A stretch of DNA of 64,000 nt from Proluteimonas luteida (GTDB taxonomy: Bacteria > Pseudomonadota > Gammaproteobacteria > Xanthomonadales > Xanthomonadaceae), in assembly GCF_021191695.1 (NCBI RefSeq), contig NZ_JAIWPT010000006.1, positions 124,001-188,000 on the forward strand, read 5' to 3'. The translations under genes and the position numbers were made by a program. This document shows, in pieces, positions 15,155-23,624 of this stretch (positions within the stretch are counted from its first letter, which is position 1; each line of letters begins with the position of its first letter). The notes beneath the pieces are model-generated. The model had not been told where the DNA came from, made no database searches, and saw only the letters and a list, made by a program, of their open reading frames with translations.

Positions 15155-16885
15155 ATGCCTCGATCCGCCCCGGGCGCCAGCGCCCGCCGCCTGCTTTCCC
15201 TCCTGCTGCTGGTCGCGCTGCCGGGCGCGTCCGCGCTGGCCGCCGACCGCATCACCGGCCAGACGTTCGCGACCCGCAGCGAGGTCCATGCGCCGCAGGC
15301 GATGGCGGCGACCTCGCATCCGCTGGCGACGCAGATCGCGCTGGACACGATGAAGGCCGGCGGCAGCGCGGTCGATGCGGCGATCGCCGCCAATGCCGCG
15401 CTCGGGCTGATGGAACCGACCGGCAACGGCATCGGCGGCGATCTGTTCGCGATCGTCTGGGATCCGAAGACGAAGCGGCTGTACGGCTACGACGGCTCGG
15501 GCCGTTCGCCGCAGTCGCTGACCCTGGCCGAGTTCCAGCGCCGCGGCCTGACCGACATCCCCTCGCACGGCCCACTGCCGGTGACGGTGCCCGGCGCGGT
15601 CGACGGCTGGTTCGCGCTGCACGGCCGCTTCGGCAAGCGCGCGATGGCCGACAACCTCGCGCCGACGATCCGCTATGCACGCGACGGCCATCCGGTGCAC
15701 GAGGTCATCGCCTACTACTGGGACCGTTCGGTGCCGAGGCTGTCGCAGTGGCCGGGCTTTTCCGAGCAGTTCACGATCGACGGCCGCGCGCCGCGCAACG
15801 GCGAGACCTGGAAGAACCCGAATCTCGCCAATACGCTGCAGGCGATCGCCGACGGCGGCCGCGATGCGTTCTACAAGGGCGACATCGCGCGCACGATCGG
15901 CGACTACTTCGCCGCCAACGACGGCTTCCTGTCGTACGAGGACCTGGCCGCGCACACCGGCAACTGGGTCGAGCCGGTGTCGACCCGCTACCGCGGCGTC
16001 GACGTCTGGGAACTGCCGCCCAGCGGGCAGGGCATCGCCGCGCTGCAGATCCTCAACCTGCTCGAACCCTACGACCTCGCGGCCTACGGTTTCGGCAGCC
16101 CCGAGCACGTGCACCTGTTCACCGAGGCCAAGAAGCTGGCCTTTGCCGACCGCGCGCGCTGGTATGCCGACCCCGACTTCCATCCCGCGCCGGTCGCGAA
16201 GCTGATCTCCAAGGACTACGCGCGGGAGCGCGGCCAGCTGATCTCGATGGACCGCGCGCTGCGCGAGGTGCAGCCGGGCACGCCGGCGCAGCTCGACGAG
16301 GGCGACACGATCTACCTGACCACCGCGGACGCCGACGGCATGATGGTCTCGCTGATCCAGTCCAACTACCGCGGCATGGGCAGCGGCATGGCGCCGCCGG
16401 GGCTGGGCTTCATCCTGCAGGACCGCGGCGAGCAGTTCGTGCTGCGCGAGGACCATCCCAACGGCTACGCGCCGGGCAAGCGCCCGTTCCACACCATCAT
16501 CCCCGCGTTCGCGACCAGGGACGGCGCGCCGTGGCTGAGCTTCGGCGTGATGGGCGGGGCGATGCAGCCGCAGGGCCACGTGCAGATCCTGATCAACATG
16601 ATCGACTTCGGCATGAACCTGCAGGAGGCCGGCGACGCGCCGCGCATCCAGCACGACGGCTCGACCGAGCCCACGGGGCAGAACACCGCGATGACCGATG
16701 GCGGCCGCATCGAACTCGAGACCGGTTTTCCCTACGAGACCGTGCGCGCGCTGATGCGCAAGGGCCACTCGGTGCGCTTCGCCGACGGCCCCTATGGCGG
16801 CTACCAGGCGATCATGGTCAACCCGCATGGCGGCTGGACCGGGGCCAGCGAGTCGCGCAAGGACGGGCAGGCGGCCGGTTACTGA
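15155..16885 (+). CDS. ggt: Gamma-glutamyltransferase, periplasmic
   Basis: A 576-residue GGT with a Sec signal ending near SALAA. The autoprocessing and nucleophile Thr is in GDTIYLTTAD (Thr about 385), with downstream SLIQSNYRGMGSG and GVMGGAMQPQGH, and an N-terminal GNGIGGDLFAIV loop. The enzyme would be cut into large and small subunits before Thr385 and hydrolyse or transfer gamma-glutamyl groups in the periplasm. It follows the XRE-cupin regulator by 166 bp on the same strand. Release of glutamate from gamma-linked peptides would suit the neighbouring D-Glu pathway, but glutathione turnover is the usual job, so the link is a guess. Confidence 0.92.
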   Translation: MPRSAPGASARRLLSLLLLVALPGASALAADRITGQTFATRSEVHAPQAMAATSHPLATQIALDTMKAGGSAVDAAIAANAALGLMEPTGNGIGGDLFAIVWDPKTKRLYGYDGSGRSPQSLTLAEFQRRGLTDIPSHGPLPVTVPGAVDGWFALHGRFGKRAMADNLAPTIRYARDGHPVHEVIAYYWDRSVPRLSQWPGFSEQFTIDGRAPRNGETWKNPNLANTLQAIADGGRDAFYKGDIARTIGDYFAANDGFLSYEDLAAHTGNWVEPVSTRYRGVDVWELPPSGQGIAALQILNLLEPYDLAAYGFGSPEHVHLFTEAKKLAFADRARWYADPDFHPAPVAKLISKDYARERGQLISMDRALREVQPGTPAQLDEGDTIYLTTADADGMMVSLIQSNYRGMGSGMAPPGLGFILQDRGEQFVLREDHPNGYAPGKRPFHTIIPAFATRDGAPWLSFGVMGGAMQPQGHVQILINMIDFGMNLQEAGDAPRIQHDGSTEPTGQNTAMTDGGRIELETGFPYETVRALMRKGHSVRFADGPYGGYQAIMVNPHGGWTGASESRKDGQAAGY

Positions 16886-16948
16886 TCGTTGGGGATCCGG
16901 GCGGCCGCTATGCTGCATGCTCGATGCTCATGGACAAGGAACACCCGC

Positions 16949-18007
16949 ATGCGACACATGCTGTTGGCGGCGCTGGTCGCCGGGTTGCTGATTCCGGCCG
17001 CGCAGGCGCAGGCGCCGTACGCGGGTTTCGACGATGTCGACGCGCCCGCCACCCGTGCCGCCGACGAAGCGGCGGATGCCGCCTGGGCCGGCTATCTGCA
17101 GCGCAGCGCCGGCGCGCTGGCGGCCAGCGGCCAGCCGCGTGAACTCGCGTTCGCCGCGACCCTGCGCAGCCTCACCTTGCAGGGCGACGCGGCGCCGGCG
17201 GCCGGCGATGCACCGTCGACCGCGGTGCCGCCGGACCCGCAGGTCGAGGCATGGCGCGAGGCCGCCGCGCAGAAGGCCGGCGACGACGTGCTGGCCAACG
17301 TCTTGCTGGTGCAGGGCAACGACGCCGCGTCGACCCGGCGCCGTGTGCGCGCGGCGCAGCGCTGGCTCGCGGCCGATCCGCAGAACCTCGCGCCGCTGCT
17401 GTTCCGGGGCGGCGGCATCGATGCGCTGCTCGCCGATGCGCGCAGCGCGCAGCGTTTCGACCTGCAGATGCTGCCGCAGGTGCGCTGGATGCAGTCGGCG
17501 CTGCTGCGGCAGTCGCCGACCGCCGCCGAGCGCGCGGCCTTCGCCGGGGATGGCGACTACGACGCCGCCGAACACGCGGCGATCTCGGCGACGGCGATCT
17601 GGAGCGCCGTGGCGATCCCCGCCCTGCAGACGCTGGTCGAGGGCTGCGCACCGGAAGCGACCCGCGCCAACCCGGCGCGCCTGCGCGAATGCCGGCATGT
17701 CGCGCGGCTGATGGCGGATGCGTCGGATACCCAGCTCGGCCGGATGATCGGAGTGGCGCTGCTCGAGCGCACCGCGGCCAGCGCCGCCGAACGCGCCGAC
17801 GCGCAGGCCCGCCGGCGCACGCAGGACTGGCAGATGCTCGAGTGGGGACGTGCATCGGCGCAGCTGCCGCGCGACGGCGCCGCGCAATATGCACGCCTGC
17901 TCGCCGACCCGTCGATCCGCAGCGAACTGGACCTGGTCGAGCGCGCGCTGCAGGAGGCCGGCGTGCCGTCGACACCGCCTGCGGGCTGGCAGCCGCCGCG
18001 CGACTGA
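16949..18007 (+). CDS. Hypothetical secreted helical protein
   Basis: A 352-residue protein with a Sec signal (MRHMLLAALVAGLLIPAAQAQ). The mature part is Ala/Arg-rich and looks all-helical, with TPR-like or SEL1-like helix pairs but no clear repeat consensus. Three cysteines are visible, two of them close together near residues 220-240. The ATG at 16949 has AAGGA nine bases upstream. It lies 63 bp after ggt. I do not recognise the family, and context does not give a function. Confidence 0.75.
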   Translation: MRHMLLAALVAGLLIPAAQAQAPYAGFDDVDAPATRAADEAADAAWAGYLQRSAGALAASGQPRELAFAATLRSLTLQGDAAPAAGDAPSTAVPPDPQVEAWREAAAQKAGDDVLANVLLVQGNDAASTRRRVRAAQRWLAADPQNLAPLLFRGGGIDALLADARSAQRFDLQMLPQVRWMQSALLRQSPTAAERAAFAGDGDYDAAEHAAISATAIWSAVAIPALQTLVEGCAPEATRANPARLRECRHVARLMADASDTQLGRMIGVALLERTAASAAERADAQARRRTQDWQMLEWGRASAQLPRDGAAQYARLLADPSIRSELDLVERALQEAGVPSTPPAGWQPPRD

Positions 18008-18022
18008 TCGCGTCGGCCGCCC

Positions 18023-18068
18023 GCATGCCGCGCGCTGCAGCGACGGCGCGTGCGAGGGCGCGGCATGC
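18023..18068 (+). terminator. Hairpin after the hypothetical secreted protein gene
   Basis: Perfect 11-bp inverted repeat GCATGCCGCGC (18023-18033) and GCGCGGCATGC (18058-18068) with a 24-base loop, starting 15 bases after the stop. There is no T-run, so a transcript-stabilising or Rho-assisted hairpin is as likely as intrinsic termination. Confidence 0.4.
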
Positions 18069-18173
18069 CACGGCGAGGCCCGACCGGGCCAGCGCTTGAT
18101 CCGGCGCCGATCGCGCGTCCACACTTGCATCGCGCCGGTGTCAGGGGACGCCGGGCGACAGGGGGAGATACCG

Positions 18174-18986
18174 ATGCAAGTCCGCAATCCGCGCCATGGC
18201 CTGCTGGCCGCGGCGATCCTCGCGTGCGCCAGTGCCGGCGCCGACGCGCAGAACACGCTCACCATCGGCCCGGGGTTCACCCCCGATCCGCTGCGCGCGA
18301 CCGGCACCACCGGCGGCGCTACCCAGGCCTCGCGGTTCGGCCCGCAGTGCGCGGGCGCGATCCACAGCAGCCCCGACCACACGATCCGCGTCACCGGCAC
18401 CGTCGACGTGCGCTTGTCGACTGCCAGCACCACCGATTCGACCCTGGTCGTGGTCGGACCGGCGGGCGTGTTCTGCGACGACGACGGCGGTACGCAGCTC
18501 GACGCGCAGCTCGATGCGCGGCTGACGCCCGGCGATTACGCGGTCTACGTCGGCCATGTCGAGCGCGCAGGCAGCTACACCCTGTCGATCACCGAGAACC
18601 TGGGCGGCGGCGCTTCGAGCGCCGGCCAGTACGGCAACTTCACCCTCGGCGCCGGCTTCACCCCCGACCCGCAGACCGGGCACGGCCAGACCGGGGGACA
18701 GGTCGATGCCAGCCGCTACGGCGCGCACTGCACCGGGCAGATCGACAGCAGCCCCGACCACCGGCTGACCATCACCTCGACGGTGGCGCTGCGGATCTCG
18801 GTCGACAGCACCACCGACTCCAGCCTGGTCATCAAGGGCCCGGGCAAGGTGCTGTGCGACGACGACAGCGGTGGCGCGCTCGATGCCGCGGTCGTCGATA
18901 CCTTCCGTCCCGGCGAGTACGAGATCTACGTCGGGCATTTGGGCAACAGCGGCAGCTACACGCTGACGATCACCGAAACGCGCTGA
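18174..18986 (+). CDS. Secreted protein made of two tandem PPC-like domains
   Basis: A 270-residue protein with a Sec signal (residues 1-25). The rest consists of two copies of one about 110-residue domain (about 32-143 and 160-268). Each has GFTPDP, TGG, ASR(F/Y)G..C.G.I, SSPDH, STTDS.LV, CDDD, and PG.Y..YVGH...GSYTL.ITE. The ending resembles bacterial pre-peptidase C-terminal (PPC) domains, which bind carbohydrate or assist secretion. Each copy has two cysteines, likely a disulfide, and an acidic CDDD loop that could bind calcium. The ribosome-binding site GGGGAG decides the start. Standalone duplicated copies without a peptidase are unusual; function unknown. Confidence 0.8.
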   Translation: MQVRNPRHGLLAAAILACASAGADAQNTLTIGPGFTPDPLRATGTTGGATQASRFGPQCAGAIHSSPDHTIRVTGTVDVRLSTASTTDSTLVVVGPAGVFCDDDGGTQLDAQLDARLTPGDYAVYVGHVERAGSYTLSITENLGGGASSAGQYGNFTLGAGFTPDPQTGHGQTGGQVDASRYGAHCTGQIDSSPDHRLTITSTVALRISVDSTTDSSLVIKGPGKVLCDDDSGGALDAAVVDTFRPGEYEIYVGHLGNSGSYTLTITETR

Positions 18987-18996
18987 CCGTGCCCGG

Positions 18997-19018
18997 CCCG
19001 GCGGCGGTGGTCGCCGGG
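18997..19018. terminator. Possible bidirectional hairpin between convergent genes
   Basis: CCCGGCG (18997-19003) pairs with CGCCGGG (19012-19018) over an 8-base loop. It sits in the 54-bp gap between two convergent genes. No T-run is visible on either side. Confidence 0.35.
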
Positions 19019-19040
19019 CGCCAGGTCCACTCCTGCGCGC

Positions 19041-20291
19041 TCACTCCTGGCGCAGCGCCGCGATCGGATCGAGCTGCGCGGCCTGGCGCGCGGGATAGAC
19101 GCCGAACGCCAGGCCCACCAGCGCGCAGAATGCCGCCGACAGCAGGATCGGCAGCGGCGCCCACGCCACCTGCCAGTCGGCGAACGTCGCGATCAGGTAG
19201 GCCAGCACCGCGCCGAACAGCAGGCCCAGTAGCGCGCCGGTCACGCAGATCACGCTGGTCTCGCGCAGGAACTGGGCGACGACGTCGCGGCGGCGCGCGC
19301 CCAGCGCGCGCAGCAGGCCGATCTCGCGGCGCCGCTCCAGCACGTTGGCCAGCATGATGTTCATGATGCCGATGCCGCCGACCAGCAGGCTGACCCCGGC
19401 GATCGCGCCCATCACCACCTGGAAGATGCGTTGGGTCTGCTGGTGCTGCTGGAACAGCTGCTGCGGCACCACCAGCTGGTAGTCGGCGACGCCGGCGTGG
19501 CGCCGGTCGAGCACCGCCGCCAGCACCCCGGCGCCGGCCGCGAGCTTGCGCGGGTCGTCGAGCCGCAGCAGGAAGCGGTCGATCCCGTCCTCCTGCGGCT
19601 GGAAGCGGAAGCGCGCCTGCGCGCTGGCCAGCGGGACGTAGATGCGGTTGCTCTCGCCGCCCAGCTGCACGCCCTCGAAGCTGTCGCGGCCGAGGTCGCG
19701 GTCGGCCAGCACGCCGACGACCTCCAGCCACACGTGGTTGACCTTGACCAGTCCGCCGACCGCGTCGCCACCCGGGAACAGGTCGGCCGCGGCTTGGTGG
19801 CCGAGCACCGCGACCGCGGCCAGCGTGGCGTCGTCGTCCGCGCCCAGCGCGCGGCCCCGCGCCAGCTGCAGCGACGACAGCGGGAACCAGTCGGCGCCGA
19901 CGCCGCTGGCCTGCGCGTCGCTGCGCCCGTGGTCGCTGAACACCGAGTGGGTGCGGATGCGCTTCTCCGCGGCGAAGCGCTCGGCGCCGGGCACCACCGC
20001 CAGCGCCGCCTCGGCATCGGCGACCGACAGCCCGAGGCTGCGCGCGCGGGTCTCCTTCAGCGTGGCCTCGTCCTGCGGGCGCGCCTCTGCGATCAGGTTG
20101 TGCAGGCCCAGGCCCTCGACCAGCCGCAGCGCCTCGCGGCGGCTGCCCTCGCCGACCGCCTGCATCGCGACGATCGCGCCGACGCCGAAGATCAGCCCCA
20201 GCAGGGTCAGCAGGGTGCGCAGGCGCCGGCGCCACAGTTCCTCGACGGCCTCGCGCCAGATCGCCGGCAGCCGCGACAGCAGCCAGGTCAT
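19041..20291 (-). CDS. ABC transporter permease, MacB/FtsX family
   Basis: A 416-residue MacB-type permease: an N-terminal helix (LLTLLGLIFGVGAIVAMQAV), a large periplasmic MacB_PCD domain, then three helices in the FtsX domain (VVMGAIAGVSLLVGGIGIMNIML, VTGALLGLLFGAVLAYL, LLSAAFCALVGLAFGVYPA). It ends YPARQAAQLDPIAALRQE, typical of the family. It is last in a five-gene operon, overlapping the preceding adaptor gene by four bases (ATGA). It should form the mechanotransmission channel with the ATPase at 23608-24297 and extrude or pull substrates through the periplasm. Substrate unknown. Confidence 0.9.
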   Translation of the reverse strand: MTWLLSRLPAIWREAVEELWRRRLRTLLTLLGLIFGVGAIVAMQAVGEGSRREALRLVEGLGLHNLIAEARPQDEATLKETRARSLGLSVADAEAALAVVPGAERFAAEKRIRTHSVFSDHGRSDAQASGVGADWFPLSSLQLARGRALGADDDATLAAVAVLGHQAAADLFPGGDAVGGLVKVNHVWLEVVGVLADRDLGRDSFEGVQLGGESNRIYVPLASAQARFRFQPQEDGIDRFLLRLDDPRKLAAGAGVLAAVLDRRHAGVADYQLVVPQQLFQQHQQTQRIFQVVMGAIAGVSLLVGGIGIMNIMLANVLERRREIGLLRALGARRRDVVAQFLRETSVICVTGALLGLLFGAVLAYLIATFADWQVAWAPLPILLSAAFCALVGLAFGVYPARQAAQLDPIAALRQE

Positions 20292-21634
20292 GGCGCGGCC
20301 TCCGTGATCGTGGCATCGGCCGCGTCGGCATCGTCGGCCTCCATGCCGGTCTCCATCGGTGCGTCGGGATCGCCGCCGGGGCGCAGCAGGCTCGGCGGAT
20401 CGCCGCCCGGCGACAGCAGCACCGCGTCGCCGGCGGCCAGGCCCGACAGCACCTGCGAGCGCGCACTGCCGCGCACGCCCAGTTCGACCGCACGTTCTTC
20501 GAAGTCGCGCCCGCGCCGCAGCTGGACGTAGTGCCGTCCCTCGCGCGACTGCACCGCGACGTTGGCCACGCTCAGCGCCGGTTCGCGCAGCAGGAACACC
20601 CGCGCGGCGAAACGCTGGCCGGGCACCAGTCCGAACTCGGCGATGGCCTCGGCCGGCACCGGCGCGCGCACCGAGATGTAGCGCACCGGGCTCTCGCGGC
20701 TTTTCACCGTCGCCGCGCTGGCCACCCACGACAGCGTGCTGGCGACGGTCTGGTCCGGGCGCCCCAGCGGATGCAGTTCCACCGCCATGCCGGCCTGCAG
20801 CCCCTGCGCCTCGATCTGCGGCAGGTCGATCTCGACCTCCATCGCCGAGGTGTCGGGCAGGTTGCCGTACTCGGCGCCGGCGTACAGGGTGCTGCCGACC
20901 ATCGGCTTGTCGCCGGACCAGTTGGCGGTCAGCAGCAGGATGCCGTCGTTGGGCGCGCGCAGTTCCAGCGCGTCGAGGTCCTGCTGCCGGCTCGTCGCGT
21001 TGAGGTCGTGGGTCGCGCGCTGGGCGTCGAGCACCGCCAGCTCGGCGCCGCCGCGCACGTCGGACTGGCCGCGCTGCCAGGTCAGCACGTCCTGGCGGGT
21101 CTCGAGGAAGCGTGCGTCCTCGACCGCGTCGAGCACCTGGTTGCGGGCGATCGCCGACAGGTCGGCATCGGCGTAGCGGCGGGCGATGCCCAGCTGCACC
21201 GCGACCTGCGACAGGTCGACGTCGACCCGGCCGAGCGCGGTGCCCAGCTCGCCTTCCTTGGCCGCGCGCGCCAGCGCATTGCGCTGCAGTTCGATCAGCG
21301 CCTGCGCCAGCTGCTGTTCGCCCTCGGGCGAGGAGAACCGCGCCAGCAGTTCGCCGCGCTTGACCAGGCTGCCTTCGGGCAGCATCCAGTCGAGCCGGCG
21401 CGACGACCAGTTGCGGCCGGGAATGGTGAGCGGGGTCGGTCTGGCCGAGCGCAGCTCGCCCTCGCCGCGCACGCTGAGCACCAGCTCGGCTTCGGCCACG
21501 GTCTCGGTGGCCGCCGGCAACGGCGCCTCGCCGCAGCCGGCGAGCAGCAGCGCGACCGCCAGCATCGGTACCCGCCGGCGCGCGGTCCATCCTGCATCCG
21601 CGCTGCCGACGGGGCGGGATCCATGGCGCCTCAC
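20288..21634 (-). CDS. Membrane fusion-type lipoprotein, third adaptor of the ABC operon
   Basis: A 448-residue periplasmic adaptor with a lipoprotein signal (LAVALLLAGC). The start is taken as the GTG at 21634, which overlaps the upstream stop by four bases (GTGA); the nearer ATG at 21565 would leave a signal without a basic n-region. A lipoyl/barrel-sandwich half (PEGSLVKRGELLARF, LRAPNDGILLL) flanks a helical hairpin, and beta-barrel segments follow. The tail is Pro/Asp-rich (PGGDPPSLLRPGGDPDAP). It overlaps the permease gene. Being lipid-anchored, it may be the piece nearest the permease. Confidence 0.82.
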   Translation of the reverse strand: MRRHGSRPVGSADAGWTARRRVPMLAVALLLAGCGEAPLPAATETVAEAELVLSVRGEGELRSARPTPLTIPGRNWSSRRLDWMLPEGSLVKRGELLARFSSPEGEQQLAQALIELQRNALARAAKEGELGTALGRVDVDLSQVAVQLGIARRYADADLSAIARNQVLDAVEDARFLETRQDVLTWQRGQSDVRGGAELAVLDAQRATHDLNATSRQQDLDALELRAPNDGILLLTANWSGDKPMVGSTLYAGAEYGNLPDTSAMEVEIDLPQIEAQGLQAGMAVELHPLGRPDQTVASTLSWVASAATVKSRESPVRYISVRAPVPAEAIAEFGLVPGQRFAARVFLLREPALSVANVAVQSREGRHYVQLRRGRDFEERAVELGVRGSARSQVLSGLAAGDAVLLSPGGDPPSLLRPGGDPDAPMETGMEADDADAADATITEAAP

Positions 21635-22629
21635 TCCGCGGCCCCGCGCGTATCGCCGGCGACCGCCAGCTCGACCCGCACCGACTGTCCGGGGCGCAGC
21701 CGCGCGGCCGGGTCGTCGAGCGCGATCTCCAGGTCCAGCACCGGGATCGGCTGCACCTGCGACTTGCTGCGCACCGCGCGGCCGATCGCGCCGACCTTGC
21801 CCAGGTGCACGCTGCCGCCGCCGCCCTCGACGACGATCCGCGCAGGCGCGCCGACCGCGACCCGCTGCAGCTCGCGCTCGGGCAGTTCGGCGCGCACCGC
21901 CAGCGTCGTGGTGTCGGGAATCTCGGCCACCGTCTGCCCGCGCCAGACCTGCGAGCCGACATCGAACTTCTCGTTGTTCCAGTTGCTCCGGTGCATCATC
22001 ACCCCGGCGCGCGGCGCCGGCAGGTTGAGCGCGGCCAGCGACTGCTGCAGCCGGGTCACGTCGGCCTGCAGCTGGCCGAGTTCGGAAACCGTCAGCCGCC
22101 GCTCCTGGCGGCGCTGCTCGGCAGCCAGGCGCTCGCGGCGCTCGGCCAGCACCGCGCGGCGTTCGGCGCGGCGGCGTTCCTCGACCAGCTTGCCGTACTC
22201 GAGCGCGGCGATCAGCTCGCGCGGCTGTTCGGTCTTGCGCTGCGCCTTGTCCAGTTCGGCGCGCGCCTGCGCGGTGGCCAGCTGCGCGGTGCGTTCGCGC
22301 TCGGCCAGGTCGAGGTCGAGCTTCTCCAGCTCGCGCCGCTTGGCTTCCAGCTCGCTCTGCTTCTGGCCGAGCTGGCGTGCGATCTCGCTGCTGTCGAACG
22401 CGACCACGACATCGCCCTCGGCGACCGGCGCGCCGTCGGCCGCCAGCTGGGTGATGTTGAACTGCCACAGGCGATCGACCGACGGCGGCATCAGCGCTGC
22501 GGTGCGCCGGGCATAGACCTCGCCGTCGATGCGCAGGATCGCCCGCTGCGCACCGGCCGGCGGCAGCGCCAGCGCGAGCAGCGCGGCGAGCAGCACGGCC
22601 GGCCGCACGGCGCGCACGCGCGGGTTCAT
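21631..22629 (-). CDS. HlyD-like periplasmic adaptor, second of three
   Basis: A 332-residue protein with a Sec signal ending near PPAGA. A lipoyl half-motif (APVAEGDVVVAFDS) is followed by a long Lys/Arg/Glu-rich coiled coil (about residues 90-195), the second lipoyl half (PAPRAGVMMH) and beta-barrel segments (TLAVRAELPERELQRVAVG). The ATG at 22629 overlaps the previous gene's stop (ATGA). Divergent in sequence from its neighbours, so it is not a recent duplicate. Probably part of a composite periplasmic channel with the MacB-like permease. Confidence 0.83.
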   Translation of the reverse strand: MNPRVRAVRPAVLLAALLALALPPAGAQRAILRIDGEVYARRTAALMPPSVDRLWQFNITQLAADGAPVAEGDVVVAFDSSEIARQLGQKQSELEAKRRELEKLDLDLAERERTAQLATAQARAELDKAQRKTEQPRELIAALEYGKLVEERRRAERRAVLAERRERLAAEQRRQERRLTVSELGQLQADVTRLQQSLAALNLPAPRAGVMMHRSNWNNEKFDVGSQVWRGQTVAEIPDTTTLAVRAELPERELQRVAVGAPARIVVEGGGGSVHLGKVGAIGRAVRSKSQVQPIPVLDLEIALDDPAARLRPGQSVRVELAVAGDTRGAAE

Positions 22630-23624
22630 CGCGCCGCTCCGGCGGTGGCCGCGGGCGGGGCCGTGACGACGCGCACGCTCATGCCCGGCAGCAGCGCCAG
22701 GTCCTTGCCGTCGAAGTCGATGTCGATGGTGAAGTAGCGGCCCGTTCCCCATTCGCTGCGCGACTCCGGGGCGCCGGCGATCGCGCGGATGGTGCCGTCG
22801 ACGCGCCGGCCGGGCAGCGCGTCGAAGCTCAGCTGCACGGCCTGGCCGGTGCGCAGGCCGCGCCGGTCCGGTTCCAGCGCCCAGGCGCGCACCTGCATCG
22901 CGCCGCCGCTTACCACCTCGCCGGCCTTGCTGCCGGGCATCGTCGTCGCGCCCTCGTCGATGCGGCCGCCGATCCAGTTGTTGTTGAAGCCGTGGATGAC
23001 GATGCCGTCGCGGTCGGCCCTGACCTCGGCGGTGCGCACCAGCGCGGCGTGGTAGTCGCGCTGCACGACCAGCTTCTCGACCTCCAGGCGTCCGTCCTCG
23101 CGCCGCCGCTGCACCGCCTCGCGCGCGCTGGCCAGCTCGCGCTGCTTGAGCGTGGTCTCGCGCGTCGCACGGTCCAGTTCGCCCTGATGGCGGTCGTGGT
23201 CGAGCGCCGGGATCAGTGCCGCCGGGATCGATGCATCCAGCTTCGCGGCGGCCAGTTCGGCCTCGATGTCGACCACCGCCAGTTCCGCCTCGACCGCCTT
23301 GACCTCGAGTTCGGCCAGCTCCTTGGCGATCCGCGCCTCGGTCTGTTCGATCTGCGCCTCCAGCTCGGGGATCTGCGTCGCCGACTGGCCGGGATCGATG
23401 CGCAGCACCACGTCGCCGGCCTTGACCGCCTGGCCTTCGGGCACGAAATAGCGGATGGTCACCGGCGACATGTTCGACTGCGGGGTGATGAGCTGCTGCG
23501 CGTCGACCACGCGGACCTCGCCGGTCAGCACCACCGCCGATGCGGGTGCGGCGGCCGCCAGGCAGGCGGCCAGCAGGCAGGCGAGGGGCAGGCCGGCACG
23601 GCGGCGGTCAATGGGTGGCGGCAT
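22626..23624 (-). CDS. HlyD-like periplasmic adaptor, first of three
   Basis: A 332-residue protein with a Sec signal (cut near PASA), lipoyl half-motif (VPEGQAVKAGDVVLRID), a helical hairpin (about residues 80-185, rich in Glu/Ala) and the second lipoyl half (RADRDGIVIHGFNNNW), then beta-barrel (GGAMQVRAWALEPDRRGLRTG). The start overlaps the ATPase gene by 17 bases. With the two following genes it makes three consecutive adaptors for one ATPase and one permease, whereas MacAB-type systems usually have one. Confidence 0.83.
   Translation of the reverse strand: MPPPIDRRRAGLPLACLLAACLAAAAPASAVVLTGEVRVVDAQQLITPQSNMSPVTIRYFVPEGQAVKAGDVVLRIDPGQSATQIPELEAQIEQTEARIAKELAELEVKAVEAELAVVDIEAELAAAKLDASIPAALIPALDHDRHQGELDRATRETTLKQRELASAREAVQRRREDGRLEVEKLVVQRDYHAALVRTAEVRADRDGIVIHGFNNNWIGGRIDEGATTMPGSKAGEVVSGGAMQVRAWALEPDRRGLRTGQAVQLSFDALPGRRVDGTIRAIAGAPESRSEWGTGRYFTIDIDFDGKDLALLPGMSVRVVTAPPAATAGAAR

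Noticed and set aside
10987..15432. A minus-strand open frame of about 1480 codons covering dgcA, the serine hydrolase and the regulator
   Set aside because: It is a by-product of high GC. Only its last 333 codons (dgcA) show a protein family; the rest lies in other frames of or opposite to well-supported genes.
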